Of a DNA stretch of 64,000 nucleotides, positions 16,059 through 25,012 are shown piece by piece. The position numbers and the translations under genes were made by a program. The notes beneath the pieces are model-generated. The model was not told the origin of the DNA, ran no database searches, and worked only from the letters and a program-made list of their open reading frames with translations. Source of the DNA: CALODL01 sp942492115 (GTDB lineage: Bacteria > Planctomycetota > Phycisphaerae > UBA1845 > CAIVHJ01); assembly GCA_942492115.1 (NCBI GenBank), contig CALODL010000012.1:124001-188000 (forward strand), written 5' to 3'. Each line of letters begins with the position of its first letter. Positions within the stretch are counted from its first letter, which is position 1.

Positions 16059-16454
16059 CTAAGCGGAATTCGCTTGCGTATAGGCTTCCGCCATAGGGGA
16101 GTCTTTAAGAAACCTAACACCCGGATAGAGAGCATGCAGTTGGGCTCCACTCGTGCAGCCACGAATCCCTCTAGCTTCGTTGATTACTTGGTCTACAAGA
16201 GCTGGGTCAGCCTCAGCGTTTTGCTGCAGACATTGGTCGCGTACAAACTCCGGCGGGATCATCACGGGCAGGTGATCGATGGTGTCGTTGTGGGGTTTGC
16301 ATTGGCCTTGGGCAGCGAACCAGTCGAAGAGATTTCGTTTCATCCTGACGTACTCGCGTTGTTCTTTGTGCATGGTGGGATCTCCGATGAGCAAAGATTC
16401 GAACGCTGTATCTTCTAGCAAGCTCCGTGCCATAGAACCTGAGCCCGGACGCAC
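16059..16454 (-). CDS. Uncharacterised small protein, first of a two-gene operon
   Basis: This 131-residue frame reads MARSLLEDTAFESLLIGDP after a short Gly/Ser lead, then MKRNLFDWFAAQGQCKPHND, HLPVMIPPEFVRDQCLQQN and LYPGVRFLKDSPMAEAY. It looks soluble and mixed alpha/beta. No family was recognised. The stop lies 26 bases before the start of the gene at 14866-16032. The two sit in the cargo zone of the element with no link to the zinc-ribbon genes. Confidence 0.6.
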   Translation of the reverse strand: MRPGSGSMARSLLEDTAFESLLIGDPTMHKEQREYVRMKRNLFDWFAAQGQCKPHNDTIDHLPVMIPPEFVRDQCLQQNAEADPALVDQVINEARGIRGCTSGAQLHALYPGVRFLKDSPMAEAYTQANSA

Positions 16455-16735
16455 ATGGCAGGGCTATCGCAGTCCGAGCTTGGCTGTCAAACCCTGGCCG
16501 AGCCCGGGAGCAGCTGCCATACTGGCACCCCACATGTTGATAACCTTACCTATTTTAACCCAGGGGTGGTGCCTACCTCTGCTCGGGAGATGTGCATCGG
16601 GTCACTTCCCCAAGTCCACTATTAGTGTCGGACCAGCCCACCGGACATCGCATCGCTCGATGTGGATCCTGAACCCGTAGCCACGCCATCAAGTATCATG
16701 GCCACAGACACCTCCGACCCACCCGGGAGCCGATC

Positions 16736-18733
16736 ATGAGAACCGCCGTCGTTCTGCTGGCCACGCTGGCATCGAGCCTCGCGACCGCCCAGGCCGCTGA
16801 ACTGAACATCGCGATCACCAGCAACGGCCAGGACACGATCGTCGTCGAACCTGGGGCCACGGTTGATTACGAAGTCACTGGCGTGCTGACCGACACCGAC
16901 AACGAGGGCCTCAGCTTCTTCATCTTCGACTTGGCCTTCGACGGCGGGCCGCTCAATGCGGTGGACACGCCACTGGCCATGCCCCTGACGAACTTCACGC
17001 CACCCGAGGGCTTCACCAATCCGGAGGGCTTCGGTGGTGCGGTCATCGATGGCTTCGTGCATCAGGTCGGTGGATCACAGAACACTTTGCAGAGTTCGCT
17101 GATGTCCGGCTCAGTGATCACAGGATTGGGGCATACGCCGATTGTCCTGGCGACAGGTTCGTTGAATGCTCCCATGACTGACGGGGCTTACACGCTTACG
17201 GCTTCGGAGGTGCTGGGCCGGGTCATTGAACAAGGTGAAGACGGGAGTGGTGAGATTTGGGCGACGGAGTGGGCGTTCGGGGGAGAGGTTACGGAGGTGC
17301 AGATCTTCGTCGGGCCGCAGTGTTCGACCATCGCCGATTGTGCGGATCTGGACGGTGATCTTATCCGCGACGAGAACTGTGTGTATTGGCACGGGGCATC
17401 AGCTGATGTTCCCGAAAGACGCAAGCCCGCACGTCGGAGCGACAGGTTCTGTCAGTTACATTGACAATGATCCCGGCTTCACGAGTGGCGATTCCGCGTT
17501 CATTGATATTGACAGAGCGGACTGGGTATTCGTCGATTCCATCGCGATCGCCATCACGCTCTACACAGAAACCGTCCCCGATGGTGGCTTCGGCCTGATC
17601 TACAGAACCGCGATTCCCCTCGATGACGCGGATCCGGCGGCAGCGGGCGGCATCCAGTACCTGGGCGAGTTCGAGATTATCGCATCCGAAGACGCCGCTG
17701 GACAATTCGACTTCGCACCGCTGCACATGCCGACATCGACGCCCCGTCCGCTCAACGCCTTGTTCTCACCGGGTGGCCTGGAACCCTATGTGGTGGACGA
17801 ACTGCAACCGCTGACCATCGTGATCGGCGAGCCTCATTGTAACTCAATAGCTGACTGTGCTGACCTTAATGGCGATGACATCCGTGACGACAACTGCGTG
17901 TGGTGGACCTGTGGAGCCGGGGTATGTCAGGAACTGACATCGTCTTCGCCGACATGGCGGGTCAGTTTGGCGACTGCCTACCGGATGGTACCGCCGACAG
18001 CAACGACCGTTTCGCTGCGTTGAACTGCTTCACCGGCTACAATGCTGACGGCGTAACGCTGTACGACTGCGAGGATTCAGCTCCGACAGCGTTTAATGTC
18101 GATACAGGCGGTGCGTTTGGCAACTGCAACCCCGATGGTGTGTGCGACGCCAACGATGCCTATCACGCCATAAATGTGTTCGCAGGCATCAACACGTGTA
18201 TCCCTACTTGCTCCGCCGGTCCGACGCCCGATGTCAATCCGATCGTCACGAGCCGGGCCTCGCTCGAACTGCGACCCACCAAGAAACACGTGCGACCCCG
18301 TGACACGATCGCAGTAGAAGTATTCCTGAGTTCACCGCTCGATGACTTGCGAGGTTATCAGCTTCATCTCGGGGTGGCTGGCGGGACGAGGGGGCAACTG
18401 GAGCTGGTCGATGTCAGCGTGGATGAGCGGCAGGATGCCGTGTTCTCTGATCAACCTGCCTGGACCGCGTTCAATGTGAAGACCGGCCAGATGCTTGCGG
18501 GCCTCGATACACCGGGGGTTCGAACGACTGCTGACTCATACCTGGCAACGTTCACCTACCGGGCCTCACGGGATGCGGTTGGGCCGTTCCAGATTGAGTT
18601 GCTGCATGACGTGACGGATGTGTCGCAGCGGACGTTCGTGTTCAGGACGGATCCTCGGGCCGTGACAGAGATCGACGCCGAGTCGGTGGTCGTGGAAGTG
18701 GTTGCCAGTCCGAAGCGGAGGGATGTGCGGTGA
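16736..18733 (+). pseudogene. Frameshifted secreted dockerin-type protein gene with a cohesin-like end
   Basis: Frame one (16736-17464) starts with a signal peptide (MRTAVVLLATLASSLATAQA), a beta-rich domain and CSTIADCADLDGD. It then loses frame near 17385. Frame two runs to about 17928 with a different beta domain and CNSIADCADLNGDDIRDDNC. One missing G after TGTCAG shifts it again. Frame three continues GTDIVFADMAGQFGDC with paired dockerin-like units (DGTADSNDRFAALNCFTG and DGVCDANDAYHAINVFAG), followed by a cohesin-like domain (PLDDLRGYQLHLGVAGG, YLATFTYRASRDAVGPF). Such secreted proteins are typical of planctomycetes. Two breaks at equivalent linkers suggest recombination between two related genes plus decay; assembly error is possible. 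Confidence 0.7.
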
Positions 18734-19956
18734 GGGGTGCAGTCTTGATCAACATCCTGGTGCTTGCGGGCGTGGCTGCTGGTCAGGTGCCGGACGGGTA
18801 CGAGATGCTCCGGTTGACTGAGTTCGGGGGGTCCTATTCTCGGCCGGACCTCAACAACCGCGGCGAGATGATCTGGGCTGATTCCCATCCACCCGACGTT
18901 TCGAACATCATGTTGTTCAGCCGGGGGATCGTGCGGCAACTGACTGACGACACATACTACGATATTCAGCCGCGGATCAATGACCATGGTGACTATACTC
19001 ATCTGATAGCCGAGGATTTCTTCGGCGTTGTGGACGTCACCTGGAACATCGCAGGCCAAACAACAGTCTACGATGCGATGAATGCCGCGAACGCACACCC
19101 AGATATCAACAATGCGGGACAGATCGTGTGGGATGATAAATTCTCGGATAACGCATCGGATCAGCCGGTATTCCTTTTCAATGGCAAGTCAGTTCAGCAA
19201 ATCTCTGACAACGGCCTCTGCAACCACACGCCACGAATCAACAACTCGGGGCAGATCGTATTTGATGTAACGGACATCAAGCAGGTGGGTGGTCCATCGA
19301 CGATGGTGCTCTTTGAAGATGGCGTGCTGATTCCGCTTACCGACAATGAGAAGGCACGAGCTGGGATCAGCATTAACGACACAGGCCAGATCATATGGTC
19401 TGAGTCAAACTTGAATGGCTCAAACAGACGCATCATGCTGTGGGAAGATGGAATAGCTAGTGTCTTTGAAGATGGAGAAGTTGTTGGGGCAGAGTTGGGC
19501 AACAACGGTGACGTCGCATACTTGGAGTGGAACGAGACTCTCAGTCTACACGAAATGAGGTATTACCGTTCATCAGACAAAGCATTCTTCCAACTACCAA
19601 GTCTTGGGATGTCCCACAGTGCCTGGGCGGGCATGAACGAGTGCGGCGAATTGGTGTGGCGAGCGAGGGATGTGGATAGTGGGCAACGCACCCTGTTGAT
19701 GGTTCGTCGAATCGGTCCCCAGGGTGACTTCGACCATGACTGCCGAATCGACGCTCGGGACTATGCCATCTTGGAGCACTGTTACACCGGATCGGATGCT
19801 GGACCCGCCGATGGACTGCTGGCCGACTGCACCCGAGCCGATTTCGACGGGGACTGTGACGTGGATCAGGACGATGTTGCTGCGTTCAACCTGGCGGTGA
19901 CCGGTCCATCGAGTGCCGTGCCCGATTGCGAGGCCATTGAGTTGTGCGGGCCGTGA
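18730..19956 (+). CDS. Secreted protein with TolB-like repeats and C-terminal dockerin pair
   Basis: The GTG at 18730 overlaps the preceding TGA (GTGA), linking it to the frameshifted gene. A signal peptide (INILVLAGVAAGQ) precedes about 320 residues of repeats of the type INNSGQIVFD / LNNRGEMIWAD / INDTGQIIWSE, spaced 40-60 residues. These suggest a beta-propeller of the kind seen in extracellular repeat proteins. The end has two calcium-binding dockerin-like units (DFDHDCRIDARDYAILEHC and DFDGDCDVDQDDVAAFNLAV). It is probably exported and attached to a cohesin partner; the neighbour's cohesin-like end is a candidate. Confidence 0.8.
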   Translation: MRGAVLINILVLAGVAAGQVPDGYEMLRLTEFGGSYSRPDLNNRGEMIWADSHPPDVSNIMLFSRGIVRQLTDDTYYDIQPRINDHGDYTHLIAEDFFGVVDVTWNIAGQTTVYDAMNAANAHPDINNAGQIVWDDKFSDNASDQPVFLFNGKSVQQISDNGLCNHTPRINNSGQIVFDVTDIKQVGGPSTMVLFEDGVLIPLTDNEKARAGISINDTGQIIWSESNLNGSNRRIMLWEDGIASVFEDGEVVGAELGNNGDVAYLEWNETLSLHEMRYYRSSDKAFFQLPSLGMSHSAWAGMNECGELVWRARDVDSGQRTLLMVRRIGPQGDFDHDCRIDARDYAILEHCYTGSDAGPADGLLADCTRADFDGDCDVDQDDVAAFNLAVTGPSSAVPDCEAIELCGP

Positions 19957-19995
19957 GGGGCCAGCCTTTCGCCAGTCCTGGCAAACCACACAAGA

Positions 19996-20574
19996 TCAGT
20001 TTCGAACCCTGTCGTCGCCGGAATACACACATAACAAGCGGTTGATTTCGGCAACGCACCGGCGGACCGTGCGAGGTGTGCCTAACTGATTCGCCCGGCA
20101 GGTCAGTAATCTAGCACCGTTGTTGCCCAGCAAATAGAACTTGCCCGACAGCCACCCGTATTTTGCCTTCGCCAGTGCCGTCCAAAGAATTGTATCACGG
20201 CCAAACATTCGATCCTCAAGACGCACGCCATGTCGGTTCAGGATCAACAGATGTAATTGCCCCGCCGAGCTCGATAGCCGATAGAACGCCGCTAGCATCC
20301 CGGCAGCGATCATCAGAATAAGCGGATAGTCATCCTGTAGTATGCCGGTACGGCGAGAGGCGAAGTACAGCATGCCAAGAAGCACCAGCCCATAGACTAT
20401 CTGCCGGTAGTCTCTTCGTCGCGTCTGTAACCTGATCACCGTCGCATGCGGATCGTAGTCCAGCCCACACTCCGGACAGGTGTGCACCTGTGGAAGTCCG
20501 CCCAATGAGTAACCGCACTTCGGACAGCGACGCCCCGCATCGCAGACAAGAGGACTATGTGACGACGTACTCAT
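19996..20574 (-). CDS. Membrane protein with N-terminal zinc ribbon
   Basis: The 192-residue protein starts with CPKCGYSLGGLPQVHTCPECG (residues 17-37). A basic region and two hydrophobic segments follow (IVYGLVLLGMLYFAS and YPLILMIAAGMLAAFY), then a soluble part of about 85 residues (GVRLEDRMFGRDTILWTAL, KFYLLGNNGARLLTCRA) that could fold as a PH-like membrane-facing domain. The ribbon-first order matches 12388-13206. It converges with the dockerin gene. Confidence 0.75.
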   Translation of the reverse strand: MSTSSHSPLVCDAGRRCPKCGYSLGGLPQVHTCPECGLDYDPHATVIRLQTRRRDYRQIVYGLVLLGMLYFASRRTGILQDDYPLILMIAAGMLAAFYRLSSSAGQLHLLILNRHGVRLEDRMFGRDTILWTALAKAKYGWLSGKFYLLGNNGARLLTCRANQLGTPRTVRRCVAEINRLLCVYSGDDRVRN

Positions 20575-20608
20575 TTTTGATTAGTTGTCAGGTTAAGCCC
20601 TGGCTAGT

Positions 20609-21218
20609 TCAACCATCCCAAGGCTCAGGATCGATGGCGAGCCGATGTGTTGCCCGCCGGCGTTGTATCCACGTTCCACGCACGCTCCCATTGCAATCTG
20701 CGTCAGGCGTCGGTGGCTCCTGGGTTGCTTCGGCTGCAGCTGGCTGCTCGAACGGCGTGCCGCATTCGGGACAGCGGACATCGGTGAGTCCGTGCAGGGA
20801 GTAGCCACAGCGGGAGCACAAGCCGTATCTTGCGGAACGAAATCGATAAAGACAAAACACGAGCACAGCAAAGAAGAACGTCGGTATCCACAGCGGTATG
20901 CTAATGTGCGGATACGATCTCGTGCTATTCCACCCCCGGATGACCGGCCGCCAAGTGGTTTGACGCAAATTCCTGAGTTGCAGTCCTGCCGACAGTTATG
21001 CGTGGACCCAAATCGACCACTTGGCTGCCGTCAACCTTTGTCGCAATAGAAATTCCGCTGCTGACGTTTCTTCCAATCGATAGTGCTCCATATGTCAATC
21101 TAACATCGTAATGCCGATTATGGCATCTAAGGTGAAAGTAACTCATCGCCCATACAACAACACTCATGATGAGAAGCAGCGAAGAAAAAACCAGCCTACT
21201 TCTCCGATACTTGCACAA
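20609..21218 (-). pseudogene. Frameshifted membrane zinc-ribbon gene
   Basis: The start is a TTG at 21218 with AGGAGG eight bases upstream; the product begins MCKYRRSRLVF with a first span (SLLLIMSVVVWAMSYF). This frame continues to about 20925. The rest, TWRPVIRG, the second span (IPLWIPTFFFAVLVFCLY) and the ribbon CSRCGYSLHG...CPECGTPFEQP, is in another frame from about 20970. Combined they give the same layout as the intact members at 8771 and 9963, so one indel near 20960-21000 broke the gene. Real loss or sequencing error cannot be distinguished. Confidence 0.68.
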
Positions 21219-21478
21219 AGGGGGGACCTCCTGTGAACGTTCGGGTTCATTCCCGTACTGCCGTACAGGTGTCGACCACTTCCGCATCGTACAGCAACCC
21301 TTGATACCCGAACGGCTGCTCAATGCCTGTCACGTGTGTATCTTGAGATTGGTCCATTCACTGACTCAGATGCGGTGCCTTGCCGGGGTTGTTGCCTTCC
21401 AGATTGTATCCACATTCCATGCACGCTCCCAATGCTGTTCGCCCTCTCCTGACCGTGCCGAGGCGAGGAACGTGACGC

Positions 21479-21505
21479 AGGGTCAACAGGGTCACTTCTC
21501 AGAAG
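21479..21505. repeat. GACCCTG-type dispersed repeat
   Basis: CAGGGTCAACAGGGTC then ACTTCTCAGAAG. It matches the end of the copy at 13729 in the same orientation (GGGTCAACAGGGTCGGCTCTC). It lies 14 bases downstream of the end of the next minus-strand gene. Confidence 0.6.
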
Positions 21506-21519
21506 ACACACAAGCCCTG

Positions 21520-21987
21520 CTACTCATCCCTGACCTTGATCTCGAGAGCCTTCACCAGTTCATCCACATGCTCGGCGAAGCTTTCTTGTGGGCACAACAG
21601 TAGAGCAACGACGTGATCACTGCCGCCAAGGCAAAACATGACGAAAGCAACTTCATTCATTGTCTCGGCGTCCTCGTGCCAGGTTGTCATGGGTGATCCG
21701 CAGCCGACAGCAACTTGCCGCCCGATCTCAACGCTCGCCGTATCGACCAGATCGTGAAACCATTCCGCCCTTAATCCGGTCGTGCCCACATAATCCGTGC
21801 TGGCTCGGCAGACTTCGATGGCCACCGATTGGGCTAGTGATGGGGGCAACGCGGGACCGAGCAGATTTATCACCGCACAATCGATCTCTTCGTCACCCCA
21901 GGGCTGTCCTGTCTTGGATAGGCAGCCTGGTTCGAACAGAACGCCATAATATGACCGTCCGATGTGGTCATTCAGGAGATGGAGCAT
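21520..21987 (-). CDS. Uncharacterised soluble protein
   Basis: From the ATG at 21987, with AAAGG six bases upstream, the product has 155 residues: MLHLLNDHIGRSYYGVLFEP, LLGPALPPSLAQSVAIEVCR, TTGLRAEWFHDLVDTASVE, FVMFCLGGSDHVVALLL, ending in an acidic helix. No signal peptide or span. Its size and isolation between repeats resemble a small immunity or accessory gene, but no family is recognised. The frame extends upstream through a GACCCTG repeat, which I exclude. Confidence 0.62.
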   Translation of the reverse strand: MLHLLNDHIGRSYYGVLFEPGCLSKTGQPWGDEEIDCAVINLLGPALPPSLAQSVAIEVCRASTDYVGTTGLRAEWFHDLVDTASVEIGRQVAVGCGSPMTTWHEDAETMNEVAFVMFCLGGSDHVVALLLCPQESFAEHVDELVKALEIKVRDE

Positions 21988-22020
21988 AGCCGACCTTTCC
22001 AGTCGCCGTTCATACCTGCA

Positions 22021-22043
22021 AGAGCCGACCCTGTTGACCCTGC
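22021..22043. repeat. GACCCTG-type dispersed repeat
   Basis: AGAGCCGACCCTGTTGACCC then TGC, lying just upstream of the gene that starts at 21987. It is the reverse complement of the end of the copy at 13729 and matches the copy at 14438. Confidence 0.6.
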
Positions 22044-22157
22044 TTGAGCCGATCCGCCTGCACAATCCGCGTATTCCCGAGGCGGTATGATGCCTCCGAT
22101 GCGACATGCCTTAGCCATCCCACTGACGTCATTCACGACCCTGCCGACCAATCTTGA

Positions 22158-24257
22158 CTACGGCAGTGTCCTACTGGCTGGCGGCACATCGTGTGCGGCT
22201 CCGGCTCCTGCAAAGACAAACCGCCGCAAGCCGTGGGTTCCTCCGCAGATTATCACCGGCCTGGCATGAGGGGCACCTGTATTGCCGACCCACAGGTCTT
22301 CCATTCCACCAGACATGCTTCGCTGAGCCACAATGGTCCCATCCGAACTCAAGATCAATAACGATGCCTGGCGGTTCTTGAGGGTAAACGACCGCTCGCC
22401 CGTTTGCTCTCGCTCATAGGTGGTCAGCCCTATGATGAGTTCCACTGTGCCGTTAAGGTCCAGATCCGCACTTGCCAGTCGTACGTCTGCATTCATTTCG
22501 TCGGGTAGGCCGGGATCATAGGTCCACAGAGTTGAACCGGTGGCCGAGCATGACATGATCTTTGGATGGCTCGAGCGTCCCATCGGCCCAAACCGTGAAA
22601 CGGAAATCAGCCAGTTGAGTTCCCCTTGTTGTAGCACCGGTTCGTACGCGGATAGCGACATCCCGGCAGGTATCTCGAGGGTGACTGAATCCATGAGGGT
22701 GCCTTGTGAGTCGATGATACTTATTCCGCCGAACAGTGAGCGTACGAGCACTTCGGGCACACCGTCGCCGTTAACGTCCGCCTGCTTGTGCCGACTCCCT
22801 GACATGCGGACACCCACTTGCGATAGCTCTTCAAGAACCTGAGGATCGTGCTCCTCAAGCGAGCCCGCCAATGCCGTGGGTTGTTCCTCGCGGTCTGATT
22901 CCGACACTGTACCCCGGGTGGTGGACGGTGTTGGCGATTGAAGACTGAGTGCGACCGGGCCCAACCGCAACGTGCCGTCCCACACCTCGTAGCAGTCGAT
23001 GTTTTCGCTGGCTGCATCTCGGCTGGCGACGAGTTCGACATGGACCTCCGATGGCAGATCAGGCAGTGGTTCTCGAAACGGCGGACGGAAGGTGTGGGCG
23101 AACTCCCCGCCGTCCTCGCCCTTTCGCCAAGACACGGGACCTACGTGAATCCGTTGGTCTTCAGTGACCACGTAAGCATCGAACGCCAGACACAACGGTG
23201 CGGGTTCTTTCAGGCTGAATGAGGCACTCAAAGTGTCTGGTCTATCATCCCTTGGCTGTATTTGGACGCTCTCCAGCGTCATCGTCTTATGGAGAGATGC
23301 AGCAAGGGATGGGCGATCCACCAGCGTGATCGGATCGCAATCTTCCTTGGGTGATACGACTGTCTTTGCTTCAAGGGTGAGCGAATGCGACCACAATGGA
23401 GTTGCATCGTCTGGGTCGACACCAGAATCGAACATTCCCAGCGTAATAGAACAGGTAATACTGTGATCTCCGGTGACCAATTCGGAGCCGGACTTCGAAG
23501 ACCACACTGCTCCCTTGCCACCATAGGCGTGGCTGACTGATGACCAGCGGGGAAAGCAACGCAATCTTTGTGAACCGTCAGCCGTAACGTCGTCAATACG
23601 CATTTTCAATTCAGTCGAAATCAGCCTCGATCCTCTAGCTTCCCGATGCACCGCAAAGACAAAACGGTCCCACTCCTGCATCCGTGGCCGAACATGGAGT
23701 GACAGGGGGGCAATGTGTTGGAAGAACTGGTCCATCTGCCCATCAGACAACCATCCGTTATTCAGACAGCTTGCAAGAATATCAGCCCATGCACCGGCGT
23801 TGGGTGTCGGGCAAGAGGCGTGTTCTTCGAGCACAAAATCGATGAATTCCTCTGGCAGTCGTGGAGTCGTTGTTAGTTGCAGCCGCCTGGCAAGCTCTGT
23901 CGCAGCCGCAGTATCTCTCATCTTCGCCAATGAACGGAGGAACGACTCCGGGTAATGCGTGTACCAGTTGATGTTCCTGGATTTTCCATATAGGAGGGTG
24001 CTGAGGGACGCTGTTGACAGAATCAGGAGAACAACACCGATAGCTAGTGGAACGGGTCTGCGACGACGCACGCTGTAGACGACGGAGGAAGCGTCAATGG
24101 CAGTGGCACATTCAGGGCAACGTTCCGCAATGAGGCCAGTTAACCCATAGCCACATCTTCGGCAATGCGGTTTGTCCCCGATACGTTTCCCCCGAAGGCC
24201 CCACGCCAGTACGACGCTGGCAATCAGCACTAGGGAGCTTAAGACGTATATTGTCAT
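22158..24257 (-). CDS. Large membrane protein with zinc ribbon and FG-GAP/VCBS-type calcium repeats
   Basis: The 699-residue protein opens with a span (LSSLVLIASVVLAWGL), the ribbon CRRCGYGLTG...CPECATAID, then a second span (PLAIGVVLLILSTASLSTLL). About 600 residues follow, predicted outside the membrane. Residues 490-690 carry FG-GAP/VCBS-like units: DVNGDGVPEVLVRSLFGG, DLDLNGTVELIIG and a last GNTGAPHARPVIICGG, as in beta-propellers that bind calcium. So a cytosolic zinc tip is joined to a large external sensor-like domain. It is the largest of the twelve zinc-ribbon genes here and suggests what the smaller ones might do, namely couple an outer domain to a cytosolic ribbon. Confidence 0.82.
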   Translation of the reverse strand: MTIYVLSSLVLIASVVLAWGLRGKRIGDKPHCRRCGYGLTGLIAERCPECATAIDASSVVYSVRRRRPVPLAIGVVLLILSTASLSTLLYGKSRNINWYTHYPESFLRSLAKMRDTAAATELARRLQLTTTPRLPEEFIDFVLEEHASCPTPNAGAWADILASCLNNGWLSDGQMDQFFQHIAPLSLHVRPRMQEWDRFVFAVHREARGSRLISTELKMRIDDVTADGSQRLRCFPRWSSVSHAYGGKGAVWSSKSGSELVTGDHSITCSITLGMFDSGVDPDDATPLWSHSLTLEAKTVVSPKEDCDPITLVDRPSLAASLHKTMTLESVQIQPRDDRPDTLSASFSLKEPAPLCLAFDAYVVTEDQRIHVGPVSWRKGEDGGEFAHTFRPPFREPLPDLPSEVHVELVASRDAASENIDCYEVWDGTLRLGPVALSLQSPTPSTTRGTVSESDREEQPTALAGSLEEHDPQVLEELSQVGVRMSGSRHKQADVNGDGVPEVLVRSLFGGISIIDSQGTLMDSVTLEIPAGMSLSAYEPVLQQGELNWLISVSRFGPMGRSSHPKIMSCSATGSTLWTYDPGLPDEMNADVRLASADLDLNGTVELIIGLTTYEREQTGERSFTLKNRQASLLILSSDGTIVAQRSMSGGMEDLWVGNTGAPHARPVIICGGTHGLRRFVFAGAGAAHDVPPASRTLP

Positions 24258-24433
24258 TTCAATCGGGCCGAGTCAGAAGGAGCGATGATCTACAGTATCT
24301 TACCGTGGTTTCCTGGTCGGCAGAACCCGACATACGCCCACCTCGCTGATTAGCGTCTGCCAGCATGGAACGATCGAATCTGCGTGGCTCGGATGGGCAC
24401 GTCATAATCTCTCCGCATGCTGTCCTTCAGATA

Positions 24434-24466
24434 GTGACCCTGTTGACCCTGTCAACCCTCCCCTGC
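24434..24466. repeat. GACCCTG-type dispersed repeat
   Basis: GTGACCCTGTTGACCCTGTC, then AACCCTCCCCTGC: three units in a row. It lies about 15 bases before the 9-base iteron array. Confidence 0.6.
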
Positions 24467-24481
24467 AGGCCCCGCAAGCTT

Positions 24482-24604
24482 CCGGTCCAACCGGTCCAAG
24501 GTACTTCCTACTTATTACCAAACTTTTCAAAGAGAGATATAGAAGAGGTATAGAGTAGAGATGAAGTGCGATGTTGCCTGGACCGCTTGGACCACCTGGA
24601 CCGC
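24482..24604. repeat. Opposed 9-bp iteron arrays flanking an AT-rich segment
   Basis: On the left, CCGGTCCAA occurs twice in tandem (24482-24499). On the right, YTGGACCRS occurs three times at exact 9-base spacing (24578-24604), in the opposite direction. The 78 bases between are AT-rich and purine-rich (AAAGAGAGATATAGAAGAGG). Five copies of one 9-mer in two inverted blocks fit a protein-binding array such as an origin or partition site. Confidence 0.6.
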
Positions 24605-25012
24605 TGCCCCCGATCGCCCGTTTTGTAGGCGTTTTTGAGCAGAAAATGAGGGTCTAACCAAAGGGGCCTTAATTCGCCGCAAGCCCCGGTACCTTGGGAT
24701 CCCCCCGGAGTGATCGACGTCTGACGGGCTTCTGTGGGCTTCTGAGGGCCTCCTGTGGGCACTGCCTTGCGGGGTTCCAACCGAGTGCGGTGAGGGGCTT
24801 GCGGCGGTCGTCGGCGAACGGCGGATCGATGCGTCCCGGGGTCCCCGCCAAGGATGCGTTGTCGTAACGCCTCTACCGTCTACACGTTACTCCGGCTCAG
24901 ATTCCCCGCAGCAAACGCTCTCCTGGGGGATAGTCGAGATATGGTCAAGTCTAAGTCTTGTGGATTGAACCATGAGCAGGCAGCTCTTCTGGGAACAACC
25001 GTTTGCCTCCAA

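Larger units (their letters stand above)
24258..25012. other. Non-coding stretch with repeats, possible control or origin region
   Basis: About 750 bases with no credible gene. They hold one GACCCTG repeat (24434-24466), two opposed arrays of a 9-base iteron around an AT-rich segment (24482-24604), and CCGCAAGC octamers on both strands (near 24472, 24678, 24797). The combination of iterons and AT-rich DNA resembles a replication origin, but no initiator gene is adjacent. Confidence 0.45.

Noticed and set aside
24508..24780. Minus-strand gene of 90 codons
   Set aside because: It runs through the iteron array and has no ribosome site or recognisable fold.
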